A DNA stretch of 6,893 nucleotides from Gaiellasilicea sp031371615. Lineage in GTDB: Bacteria > Actinomycetota > Thermoleophilia > Gaiellales > Gaiellaceae. Positions within the stretch are counted from its first letter, which is position 1; each line of letters opens with the position of its first letter. Under the pieces are notes generated by a model. The model did not search any database and was not told the DNA's origin. It was given only the letters and a program-made list of their open reading frames with translations. The DNA is taken from contig JANMJY010000192.1 in NCBI GenBank assembly GCA_031371615.1, positions 1 through 6,893 of the forward strand, read 5' to 3'. The position numbers and the translations under genes were made by a program. Of the stretch, positions 1 through 5,423 are shown one piece after another.

Positions 1-405
1 GGCGCCGTGCGATCGCGCGGCCGCGGCCGCGAGCCGCCGCGCGAGCGTCGCGTCGTGGCGCCGGAGCCCGTATCCGGGTCCGACCCCGGGCAGCGGTGCG
101 AGCGGCGCCGCGCTGCGGAAGCCGTCGGCGCGGTCGAGCCCCTCGGCGCGCGCCACCTGCGCCCGGCCACGGGCGAGCAGATCGGAGCGGAGCGCGCGTC
201 GGCCGGAACTCACTCGTCCCGCGGCGAGCACCGCCTCGACGAGGTTCCGACCAGCCTCGTAGCGGGCCTGCGCTCCGTCGGGGGTGCTCGCGTACCCGGC
301 TTCGGCCGCCGTGAGGTAGCGCTGCTTGGCGGCCAGCAGAGCCCCGTCGCTCGCGCTCGCACACGTGGGCACGAGCAGCGCAAGCAGGATCGCGAGCCGC
401 CGCAT
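1..405 (-). CDS. Secreted protein of unknown function, C-terminus beyond left edge
   Basis: This reading frame starts with ATG at 405 and runs off the window at base 1, giving 135 residues without a stop. Residues 1-18 form a clear signal peptide: MRR, then a leucine/alanine-rich core (AILLALLV), then A-S-A at 16-18, suggesting signal peptidase I cleavage before S19. Cys15 is not in a proper lipobox, so lipid anchoring is unlikely. The mature part is rich in Ala, Arg and Leu, with probable helices (about residues 22-60 and 70-92) and a Pro/Gly-rich link at 102-112. I do not recognise the family. No strong SD is seen, and a GTG two codons upstream (409-411) is an alternative start. Third positions are almost all G or C in this frame, and the signal peptide supports it over the opposite-strand frame at 7-522. 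It is divergent from the quinoprotein gene. Confidence 0.6.
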   Translation of the reverse strand, partial: MRRLAILLALLVPTCASASDGALLAAKQRYLTAAEAGYASTPDGAQARYEAGRNLVEAVLAAGRVSSGRRALRSDLLARGRAQVARAEGLDRADGFRSAAPLAPLPGVGPGYGLRRHDATLARRLAAAAARSHGA

Positions 406-487
406 CAGCACGTTGTACCGTCCAGCGCAGAACTGGAGCGGGAGGCCGAGCTCGCGCTCGCCGTCCTCGAGCCCGTCGTGTCTCGCT

Positions 488-514
488 TCGAGGTCGAGGT
501 CGAGGTCGAGGTCG
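488..514. repeat. Hexanucleotide tandem repeat, 4.5 copies of TCGAGG
   Basis: Four perfect TCGAGG units (488-511) plus a half unit (512-514) lie between the divergent genes at 405 and 631. Read on the minus strand in the frame of the left-edge gene, the repeat would encode alternating Asp-Leu. That frame stays open from 582 down to 405 with GC-rich third positions but offers no ATG, GTG or TTG before 411. It is a typical slippage-prone microsatellite; no role is evident. Confidence 0.85.
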
Positions 515-544
515 CAGGCTAATGGGCCGCTCTGGATCAGCGGC

Positions 545-573
545 TTGACTTCGACCTTGTCGCCACTGATACT
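545..573 (+). promoter_or_regulatory. Sigma70-type promoter for the quinoprotein gene
   Basis: A TTGACT -35 box (545-550) and a GATACT -10 box (568-573) are separated by exactly 17 bp. Transcription would begin near 580, leaving a leader of about 50 nt before the ATG at 631. Five of six -35 bases and four of six -10 bases match the vegetative consensus. This is prediction from sequence only. Confidence 0.5.
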
Positions 574-618
574 CGGCCACCGTCAGGCCAGGAGGGGGTT
601 TCCGGCGCACACCTGGAC

Positions 619-624
619 GAAGGG
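619..624 (+). promoter_or_regulatory. Ribosome binding site of the quinoprotein gene
   Basis: GAAGGG lies 6 nt before the ATG at 631. It fixes that ATG as the start and keeps the signal peptide in the product. Confidence 0.7.
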
Positions 625-630
625 TGGACC

Positions 631-2199
631 ATGAGACACCGCAAGAGACTGTCTGCAACCGCCGCGGCGTTGGTGGCCGCCTTCATAGGCACGAGCCTCG
701 CCGCCGGTGATCCGGGCGGCAGCCTGTGGACATCGGCCGGGCAGAACATCAACAACACCCGGTACCAGAGCAGTGAGCACAAGATCAGCGTCGACAACGT
801 GGCCCAACTGGCCGTGAAATGGGCCTTCACGACTCAGGGGGACGTCTCGGCCACGCCGGCCGTCGACGGTTCGAACGTGTACGCGCCCGACTGGAGCGGC
901 AACCTCTACGCGATCAGCAAAGCGACCGGCCAGCAGGTCTGGAGGACGAGCATCGCCGCCGCGAGCGGCGTCCCCGGTGACAAGGCTCGTGCCACACCTG
1001 TGCTCGCCGGCGGGAAGGTGATCGTCGGCACCCAGGGCCCGTTCGGCGGTGGCGGCAAAATGCTCGCGTTCGACAAGGACACGGGCGCGCTGCTCTGGAG
1101 CACTGTCCTGGACAGCCACCCTGCTGCGATCATCACGCAGTCGGCAACAGTCCACGGCAACCGTGTCTACGTCGGAGTCGCCTCGATTGAAGAGGCGATG
1201 GCGTCCTTTGTTCCGGGCTACCCGTGCTGCAGCTTCCGGGGCAGCATGCTCGCCCTCGACTTGAACACCGGCGCGATCGTCTGGAAAACGTACATGGTGC
1301 CGCCCGGCTGGCCAGGGGGCGCGGTCTGGGGCAGCTCGCCCGCTGTCGACACCCGCCGCGGCCAGGTCTATATCGCGACCGGCAACAATTACGACATCCC
1401 CCAGTCGGCCCTCGACTGCGTCGCGCTTGCCGGTAACGACCCCGTAGCGCAGCGCGCCTGCATCGCGCCCGGTAACTACATCGACTCGATCCTGGCGCTC
1501 GACCTGAAGACCGGTGCAGTTCGCTGGGCGACAGCGGCGCTGCCGTTCGACGCCTGGACGGTCCAGTGCATCTTCGGGTTCAACCCGCAGAACTGTCCCG
1601 AGCCGGCCGGCCCCGACTACGACTTCGGACAGATGCCGGCGCTGTTCACTGTGAAGCCGTCAGGGAGCGGGAAGCCTCGTGACCTCGTGGGTGCCGGGCA
1701 GAAGAGCGGCCAGTACTGGGCGCTCGATCCCGACACGGGCGCCGTGCAATGGGTCACGGTTGCAGGGCCGGGCGGGACCGCCGGCGGCCTCCAGTGGGGC
1801 TCGGCCGTCGACGAGACGCGCGTGTACACGGCGGACGCCAACAGCAACGCCAAGCCGTGGACGATGCCCAACGGTTCGGTCGTCACGTCTGGAATGTGGA
1901 GCGGTCTCGACGCAGCGACCGGGGCGCTCCTCTGGCAGACGGCGCCACCGCACGGCGGAGGCACGTCGGGCCCGGCGACGACCGCGAACGGCGTCATGTT
2001 CGGGTGCTCGCTCGATCCGCTCGGGCACATGTACGCGTTGAACGGCGCGACCGGCGCCGTGCTGTGGCAGTTCGCGAGCGGCGGCTCGTGCCTGTCCGGA
2101 GCGGCCATTTCCAACGGGACCGTGTACTGGGGCTCCGGCTACAGAAACTTCGGCTTCGGAACGCCGAACAACAAGCTGTACGCGTTCGAGCTCCCGTAG
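631..2199 (+). CDS. Exported PQQ-type beta-propeller dehydrogenase, polyvinyl-alcohol-dehydrogenase-like
   Basis: The 522-residue product has an N-terminal signal peptide (R-H-R-K-R, then an Ala-rich core, likely cleaved around residue 25). The rest is an eight-bladed quinoprotein propeller. Its repeating A-x-D-x-x-T-G-x-x-x-W signature appears near residues 92-104, 144-156, 207-218, 288-299, 363-374, 425-435 and 468-479, and a last strand, LYAFELP (516-522), would close the ring. The segment with vicinal cysteines C199-C200 followed by SFRGS, and the GPDYDFGQ motif (327-334), are typical of the family of PQQ-dependent polyvinyl alcohol dehydrogenases (known reaction: oxidation of secondary alcohols outside the cytoplasm). 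Other cysteines (263, 277, 313, 322) probably form disulfides. Many relatives carry a cytochrome c domain; no CxxCH is present here, so electrons must go to a separate acceptor. No PQQ-synthesis or cytochrome gene is in the window. The fold is sure; the substrate is unknown. Confidence 0.93.
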   Translation: MRHRKRLSATAAALVAAFIGTSLAAGDPGGSLWTSAGQNINNTRYQSSEHKISVDNVAQLAVKWAFTTQGDVSATPAVDGSNVYAPDWSGNLYAISKATGQQVWRTSIAAASGVPGDKARATPVLAGGKVIVGTQGPFGGGGKMLAFDKDTGALLWSTVLDSHPAAIITQSATVHGNRVYVGVASIEEAMASFVPGYPCCSFRGSMLALDLNTGAIVWKTYMVPPGWPGGAVWGSSPAVDTRRGQVYIATGNNYDIPQSALDCVALAGNDPVAQRACIAPGNYIDSILALDLKTGAVRWATAALPFDAWTVQCIFGFNPQNCPEPAGPDYDFGQMPALFTVKPSGSGKPRDLVGAGQKSGQYWALDPDTGAVQWVTVAGPGGTAGGLQWGSAVDETRVYTADANSNAKPWTMPNGSVVTSGMWSGLDAATGALLWQTAPPHGGGTSGPATTANGVMFGCSLDPLGHMYALNGATGAVLWQFASGGSCLSGAAISNGTVYWGSGYRNFGFGTPNNKLYAFELP

Positions 2200-2212
2200 G
2201 CCGTAGAAACAC

Positions 2213-2247
2213 GATCGGCCTGGGCGGCGCTGCCGTCCAGGCCGATC
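2213..2247. terminator. Bidirectional hairpin terminator between convergent genes
   Basis: A 16-bp stem pairs 2213-2228 with 2232-2247, with one G-T pair (2224/2236) and a GCT loop (2229-2231). It sits 14 nt after the quinoprotein stop and 6 nt after the GNAT stop on the other strand, so it can end transcripts from both sides. There is no real T-tract on the plus side; the minus side is followed by a short GTGTTT. Confidence 0.8.
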
Positions 2248-2252
2248 CCCGG

Positions 2253-2783
2253 CTAGATCGACTTCCAGAAGTAGGTCGTGTCGCAGGGTCGTCCGTCCGG
2301 GTAGAGCGCGTAGCCGGGGATCACGCCGACTTTCGTCCAGCCCAGTCGCTCGTAGAGGCGCGCGGCGGCGTCGCCGGTGACAGCGTCGAGCACGAGCAGT
2401 GTCTTCCCCTCGGCTCGCGCCTCCTCTTCGGCGCGCTCCATCAGCAGCTGCGCGATGCCGCGCCTGCGGGCCGACTGGCGCACGAGGAGCTTCGCGATCT
2501 CGCCGCGATGCGGCTGGTTCGGCGGGAGAGCGAGGATCACCTGGACCGTGCCGACGAGCTCGCGGTCGGCGAAGGCGGCCAGGATGAGGCGCCGACCCTG
2601 TTCGGCCTCGGCGACGAAACCCTCGAATGCCTCCAGCGCGTCGGCGTACGAGAACGGTTCCATGTAGCTGACGGAGGCACCTCCCGCGACGCAATCGGCG
2701 AGAACGCCCGCGAGTGCATCGAGGTGCTCGCGGAGCTCGCCCGGGGTGAGGCGCCGGACCTCGATCTGATCGGTAGCGGACAT
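2253..2783 (-). CDS. GNAT-family N-acetyltransferase
   Basis: The 176-residue protein is a single GNAT domain, which transfers an acetyl group from acetyl-CoA to an amine in the cytoplasm. Visible elements are strands 67-73 (ILAAFAD) and 76-84 (LVGTVQVIL), the acetyl-CoA binding motif A at 99-112 with the R-x-x-G-x-A signature (R106, G109, A111), and the C-terminal ARLYERLGW (131-139), whose Y134 is at the position of the usual general acid. The length is normal for the fold. The ATG at 2783 was chosen because the N-terminus MSATDQIEVRRLTPGEL begins the first strand; codons further upstream only shadow the neighbouring gene. The start lies 7 nt after the stop of the upstream ABM-like gene and has no clear SD, which points to translational coupling in one operon. 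The substrate cannot be deduced. Confidence 0.88.
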   Translation of the reverse strand: MSATDQIEVRRLTPGELREHLDALAGVLADCVAGGASVSYMEPFSYADALEAFEGFVAEAEQGRRLILAAFADRELVGTVQVILALPPNQPHRGEIAKLLVRQSARRRGIAQLLMERAEEEARAEGKTLLVLDAVTGDAAARLYERLGWTKVGVIPGYALYPDGRPCDTTYFWKSI

Positions 2784-2790
2784 CGAGCCG

Positions 2791-3312
2791 TCAGGCGATC
2801 GTCGTGATGTACGCACCGACCAGCTGTGCGGTCTGCTGGTCGACGCCGCCCTCCCGACGATCGGAGTGGCCTTCCTGAAAGTGCACGAACGCGGCCGTCG
2901 AGGCGATCGGATTGACCTCATCGTCGCCGTGATCGTGGAACGAGACGTGCACGAACGAGTCATCGGCGAGTCGGAGCACGATGTAGCTCACGTTGTCGGG
3001 CTCGGCGGCGGCAAGCTCGTCGAAGACTCCTTCGACGCGCCGCTGGTTCTCGTCCGCCGCCTCGGCGGACCGCATCGCGTACCGGGTGACCAGCCTCTTC
3101 TGCATGGAGCAGCTCCTTTCCACGTGCGACTCGTACTGGGGCGCGTGCCGCTGGAACGCTTCGACGATCTCGGGGCTGCCGACAACCTGATCGCCGATGG
3201 GCTCGCTCGCTTCGCGAACGTAGTCCTCGAACCCGCCCGGGGGAAACAGGAGCAGACGCACCTCGCCCTCGCCCTGGCCCAGCCGCTTGCCGCCACCAGC
3301 CGATTGGTCCAC
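2791..3312 (-). CDS. ABM-like ferredoxin-fold protein with a truncated cupin-like N-terminal part
   Basis: The frame from GTG 3312 encodes 173 residues in two unlike parts. Residues 70-173 resemble small dimeric alpha-beta-barrel (antibiotic-biosynthesis-monooxygenase-like) proteins: LVTRYAM strand, DENQRRVEGVFDELA helix (87-101), SYIVLRLADDSFVHVSF strands (109-125), an AAFVHFQEG helix (140-148) and a closing LVGAYI strand. Such proteins often function as small dimers, but no cofactor or substrate is evident. Residues 11-62 (GQGEGEVRLLLFPPGGFEDYV onward) resemble only the tail of actinobacterial cupins (last barrel strand, PGGFEDYV helix, final helix). The metal-binding barrel half is absent. 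Two starts have excellent SD sites: GTG 3312 and in-frame ATG 3105. The latter gives a 104-residue protein that is just the ABM part. I report the longer frame; the shorter may be the functional product. It is first in an operon with the GNAT gene. Confidence 0.75.
   Translation of the reverse strand: MDQSAGGGKRLGQGEGEVRLLLFPPGGFEDYVREASEPIGDQVVGSPEIVEAFQRHAPQYESHVERSCSMQKRLVTRYAMRSAEAADENQRRVEGVFDELAAAEPDNVSYIVLRLADDSFVHVSFHDHGDDEVNPIASTAAFVHFQEGHSDRREGGVDQQTAQLVGAYITTIA
3103..3119 (-). promoter_or_regulatory. Internal ribosome binding site and ATG start for the ABM-only product
   Basis: AAAGGAG (plus-strand 3113-3119 reversed) is 7 nt before an in-frame ATG (3103-3105). The position coincides exactly with the beginning of the ABM-like domain. 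It is a near-perfect SD at codon 70 of the longer frame, so the gene probably yields either only the 104-residue protein or two products. Confidence 0.65.
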
Positions 3313-3324
3313 CGCTCACCTCCT
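3310..3324 (-). promoter_or_regulatory. Perfect ribosome binding site and GTG start of the long form
   Basis: AGGAGG (plus 3319-3324 reversed) is 6 nt before GTG (3310-3312). Its strength argues that translation does begin here, although the cupin-like segment it opens is headless. Confidence 0.6.
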
Positions 3325-3437
3325 GTCGAGATCGTACGCCTACCCCCAGAAGTGCGGGTTCTAGCCGTACTCCGCCGGGCTCCCGGAACTGCCGGGCTGG
3401 TCTCGACGATCGCAGCTGGCGCCCGCTTCGCTTCGCG
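3313..3437. other. Short non-coding leader of the minus-strand operon
   Basis: No convincing coding frame is seen. It must contain the promoter of the ABM-GNAT operon, but I find no good -35/-10 pair. The only structure is a small dyad, CCGGG-N2-CCCGG (3375-3386), followed by a second CCGGGCT (3392-3398). Confidence 0.4.
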
Positions 3438-3662
3438 GTGGCAGATGCGTCACCCATGGGGCGGGAGGTCGACGCGGTCGCCGCACCGGACGCGGCGCTA
3501 CTCATGCTCGCGTGGCCGAGACGCAGACGGCCGCTCATCCGTGGCGTCGATCGCAGCGGAATCGAGGATGCGTATCGCGGCATGCACGGAGTACTACGCT
3601 GGCTCGCTGAGTGTTCAGGCCAGCCCCGAGCGCATCCAGCTCGAACCGTGAGTCGGCCGTAG
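3438..3662 (+). pseudogene. Plus-strand ORF remnant, 74 codons, unrecognised
   Basis: A frame from GTG 3438 (or ATG 3456) to TAG 3662 encodes 74 residues with a basic patch (PRRRRP, about 27-32) and a helix-like end around residues 42-58 (IEDAYRGMHGVLRWLAE). No SD precedes either start. A second plus frame ending at TGA 3651 (last residues ASPERIQLEP) has equally coding-like third positions in its last 45 codons, so the true frame is undecided and a frameshift is possible. Both stops come just before or inside a hairpin (3657-3684), as expected for the 3' end of a real transcript. I read it as the tail of a gene whose 5' part was lost, but it could be a small hypothetical gene. I do not recognise a family. 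Confidence 0.25.
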
Positions 3663-3684
3663 GAAGCTCTCCTTCGGCCTACGG
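3657..3684 (+). terminator. Hairpin terminator after the ORF remnant
   Basis: CCGTAGG (3657-3663) pairs with CCTACGG (3678-3684), and AAG (3664-3666) with CTT (3672-3674) across a CTCTC loop, leaving a 3-nt CGG bulge. The TAG stop at 3660-3662 lies in the left arm. No T-tract follows beyond TT. The stem also faces the decayed gene on the minus strand. Confidence 0.5.
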
Positions 3685-3687
3685 TTG

Positions 3688-3901
3688 ACCGAAAGGTGCC
3701 TGTATCGATGAAGTGGACGTTGAAGGTTCCGTCCTGTTCCTCGGTCGCATGCAGAACCCGCGTGCGCACCGTGAACGTCGTCGTGGCTGCCCGTGGACCG
3801 CAGATGTCGTCCGGGGAAAAGAGCGAGTAGGTGAGCCCGTGAACGACCACCGTGGGCTTCGCTGCAGGAGCGGCGGCGTACGCTGGGACGGCACGGCGGC
3901 C
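3688..3901 (-). pseudogene. Remnant of a small secreted protein gene, both ends lost
   Basis: Within a long minus-strand frame, only 3901 down to about 3688 reads like protein. It begins with the end of a signal peptide (VPAYAAAPAAKPTV) and continues with GLTYSLFSPDDICG, TFTVRTRVLHATEEQDGTF and NVHFIDTGTF, with GC-rich third codon positions. This pattern (a Ser/Asp-ICG segment, alternating beta strands, a His-containing strand, then D-T-G-T-F) resembles small secreted proteins of unknown function seen in soil actinobacteria; that likeness is from memory. No start codon or hydrophobic signal core precedes it, and after T-F-R-S-T-V the frame turns into arginine-rich non-protein sequence beside the 3657-3684 hairpin. 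I call it a double-truncated remnant. Confidence 0.5.
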
Positions 3902-3936
3902 TTGCGCTTTATCGGGCGCGCACCGAGGATTCGGTG

Positions 3937-4761
3937 ATGGCCGGGATGCTGTACGACAACAAGGCAGCCGTGCAGCTCGAGCAGGCGTACGCGACGAGCG
4001 ACATGATCGTCCAGCGCGAAGAGTTGCGACGGTCGCTTCGAGCATCAGCCGGTGAATCGATCCTCGACCTGGGTTCGGGCCCAGGGTTTCTCGCCTGTGA
4101 ACTCGCACAGGAGGTGGGTGCAACCGGCCGGATCGTCGCGGTGGACATCAGCTCTGACATGAACTCGATCGCCTCAAAGCGGATCGCGGCCGCCGGATTC
4201 GGCGACCGGGTCGACATCTTCGAGGGCGACGCGACCGCGCTTGTATTTGCAGACGCCACGTTCGACGCCGCTGTGTCGATGCAGGTCATCGAGTACCTCG
4301 CCGAGCCGGACGCTGCGCTCCATGAGCTAGCCCGCGTCCTGCGACCCGGCGGACGGCTCGTGATCATCGACACCGACTGGGACTCGCTCGTCTGGGCAGC
4401 GACGGATCGCGGCCGCGCTGCTCGGATCGCGGCCGCGTGGAACGAGCACCTGCCAGACCCCTACCTTCCGCGCTCGCTCGCGCCCCGCCTCCGCGAGGCC
4501 GGATTCGAGGTCAGAGAAATCCGGATCGTCCCGATACTCAACACGGCGTACGACGCCACGACCTTCAGCTACAACATCGCCCCGCTCATCGCCGCATTCG
4601 TACCCGGACGCGTAGGCGTCTCAGAGGACGAGGCAACGGAATGGCTCAACGACCTCGCAGAGCTGCAGCACCAAGGGCGGTACTTCTTCAGCATCAATCG
4701 ATACCTCTTCGCCGCTTCGCCCCCACAGAGCGGCGGCCCGCGCTCCGGCACTGGTCTCTGA
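3937..4761 (+). CDS. Class I SAM-dependent methyltransferase
   Basis: The 274-residue product has the Rossmann-type methyltransferase core. Motif I, ILDLGSGPG, is at 42-50, the acidic loop VAVDIS at 67-72 (D70 should bind the SAM ribose), an acidic DVIEGDA-like segment IFEGDA at 94-99, FDAAVSMQVIEYL at 109-121, and LRPGGRLVIID at 135-145. About 125 residues follow the core (DPYLPRSLAPRLREAGF, then a helical tail). Small-molecule UbiE/arsenite-type methyltransferases share this layout, and the acceptor is probably a small metabolite, but nothing here identifies it. There is no cysteine-rich arsenite site. GAGG (3925-3928) is 8 nt before ATG 3937; GTG 3934 immediately before it is the alternative. 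The gene stands alone on its strand, with the pseudogene just upstream. The last 13 residues (Ser/Gly/Pro-rich) look like an unstructured tail. Confidence 0.9.
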   Translation: MAGMLYDNKAAVQLEQAYATSDMIVQREELRRSLRASAGESILDLGSGPGFLACELAQEVGATGRIVAVDISSDMNSIASKRIAAAGFGDRVDIFEGDATALVFADATFDAAVSMQVIEYLAEPDAALHELARVLRPGGRLVIIDTDWDSLVWAATDRGRAARIAAAWNEHLPDPYLPRSLAPRLREAGFEVREIRIVPILNTAYDATTFSYNIAPLIAAFVPGRVGVSEDEATEWLNDLAELQHQGRYFFSINRYLFAASPPQSGGPRSGTGL

Positions 4762-4792
4762 CGATCAGACTCCCTCGCCTGCGCCAGTGCTG
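4746..4792 (+). terminator. Possible hairpin terminator of the methyltransferase gene
   Basis: CGGCACTGG (4746-4754) can pair with CCAGTGCTG (4784-4792), nine pairs including one G-T, around a 29-nt loop that contains the stop codon and a smaller hairpin (TCTGA 4757-4761 with TCAGA 4765-4769). An alternative fold pairs ACGATCAG (4761-4768) with CTGATCGT (4812-4819). The loops are long and there is no T-tract, so the call is tentative. Confidence 0.35.
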
Positions 4793-4810
4793 CGGAATGA
4801 CCCCTGAGCG
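4775..4810 (+). repeat. Dispersed direct repeat, copy 1
   Basis: These 36 bases match 5811-5846 at 31 positions in the same orientation, with core CGGAATGAC and flanks TCGCCTG and GAGCG. The copy lies in the 61-bp gap between the convergent methyltransferase and lipoprotein genes, bracketed by a perfect 8-bp inverted repeat (4761-4768 and 4812-4819). Confidence 0.75.
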
Positions 4811-4822
4811 CCTGATCGTGGG

Positions 4823-5290
4823 TTAACGGCTTACGTCGAGCTGCGCGGCGAGGTAGACCCGCCAGATTGGTGGGTCGTCGTTGAAGCACATCAGGGCGTA
4901 CCGTCCTGCGGCGAGCTCGGCCGGTAGCTGGCTGCTCGTTCCTGCTGGGACGCCGACACGGACCACCTGCGAATAGAACGCGGGCGGCCCGCGAAGTTGT
5001 GCTCCCTGTTGGTGCCGCTGTCGCTCCTCGTTCATGTACTTCTTGAGGTCGGCGATCGTGGCCCCCTCGGCGATTTCGGCGAGCGCGAAGGCGCCGTCGA
5101 CCGAGCTTTCGTTCTGGACTCCGACCGAGACGGCACCTGCGCTCGGCTCCTTGTCTCCTTGATAGCCGCAGTCATCGTCGGTCAGTACGGCGCGCATGTT
5201 CTGGACGCCGCTCGCACCCCCACAGGCGCACAAAATGAACGTCGCGCAGACGCCTACTAGACCCAGCGCGACACGGGTGTCGAATGTCAC
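4823..5290 (-). CDS. Small lipoprotein with a cupredoxin-like or beta-sandwich domain
   Basis: The 155-residue product begins with a lipoprotein signal peptide: hydrophobic VALGLVGVCATFIL, then the lipobox L-C-A-C, making Cys23 the lipidated residue. The mature part opens with AVLTDDDCGYQG (34-45), a beta strand VSVGVQNES (54-62), a helical insert (77-95), and ends with PAELAAGRYALMCF (123-136) and WRVYLAAQLDV. The order 'LTDDxC ... V.N.S ... L.pGrYaL.CF' recalls cupredoxin-like secreted proteins of actinobacteria, but no His-Cys-Met copper set is present, so metal binding is not supported. Cys41 and Cys135 may form a disulfide. The start is GTG 5290: an in-frame TAG sits only 9 nt upstream and no alternative keeps the signal peptide. 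There is no SD, so the transcript may be leaderless. Function unknown. Confidence 0.78.
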   Translation of the reverse strand: MTFDTRVALGLVGVCATFILCACGGASGVQNMRAVLTDDDCGYQGDKEPSAGAVSVGVQNESSVDGAFALAEIAEGATIADLKKYMNEERQRHQQGAQLRGPPAFYSQVVRVGVPAGTSSQLPAELAAGRYALMCFNDDPPIWRVYLAAQLDVSR

Positions 5291-5296
5291 GATCCG

Positions 5297-5302
5297 ACTC
5301 TA
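5297..5302 (-). promoter_or_regulatory. Putative -10 box for leaderless transcription of the lipoprotein gene
   Basis: On the minus strand TAGAGT (TANNNT type) ends 6 nt before GTG 5290, the spacing expected if transcription starts at the initiation codon. The lack of an SD agrees. No consensus -35 is seen; that region (about 5320-5325) falls in the 5311-5326 dyad. Confidence 0.3.
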
Positions 5303-5310
5303 GTGAGTGG

Positions 5311-5326
5311 CCAAGACGGTTCTTGG
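5311..5326. promoter_or_regulatory. Dyad CCAAGA-N4-TCTTGG, possible operator
   Basis: A perfect 6-bp inverted repeat with a 4-bp centre lies 20 bp upstream of GTG 5290, where the -35 box of that gene would be, in the divergent spacer shared with the lipoprotein gene at 5424. It could be a repressor site. It could also fold as a small hairpin if transcription starts further upstream. Confidence 0.35.
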
Positions 5327-5363
5327 GGTGAAGGCCAAAGGAGCGCGAGGCTGAAAGAGTTAC

Positions 5364-5392
5364 CTGACTGTGACGAGGCGCCCGCGTCTATT
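5364..5392 (+). promoter_or_regulatory. Possible promoter of the cysteine-rich lipoprotein gene
   Basis: CTGACT (5364-5369) and TCTATT (5387-5392) are separated by 17 bp, giving a predicted start near 5399 and a leader of about 25 nt that contains the SD. Each box matches only four of six consensus bases. Confidence 0.3.
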
Positions 5393-5423
5393 GCCCCCGA
5401 CTGCGGGAAGGGGGAGTTCGACG

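Noticed and set aside
7..522. Plus-strand 171-codon ORF with a Glu-Val repeat tail
   Set aside because: It is the opposite-strand shadow of the left-edge gene: Arg/Pro/Gly-rich with no recognisable fold, whereas the minus strand has a clear signal peptide. The Glu-Val tail is only the hexamer repeat.
1660..2694. 344-codon minus-strand ORF and the overlapping 1749-2807 plus-strand ORF
   Set aside because: Both are arginine-rich shadows of the quinoprotein and GNAT genes, an effect of high GC.
2866..3651. 261-codon plus-strand ORF
   Set aside because: Most of it mirrors the ABM-like gene. Only its last about 45 codons might be real, and they are discussed with the 3438-3662 remnant.
3630..3660. 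Possible tRNA T-loop (GGTTCGA on the minus strand)
   Set aside because: The flanking bases do not form the 5-bp T-stem and no acceptor or anticodon arms can be drawn.
2960..4123. 387-codon minus-strand ORF read as one protein
   Set aside because: It overlaps the ABM gene and the methyltransferase in the wrong frame or strand. Only the 3688-3901 part looks like protein, which I treat as a pseudogene.
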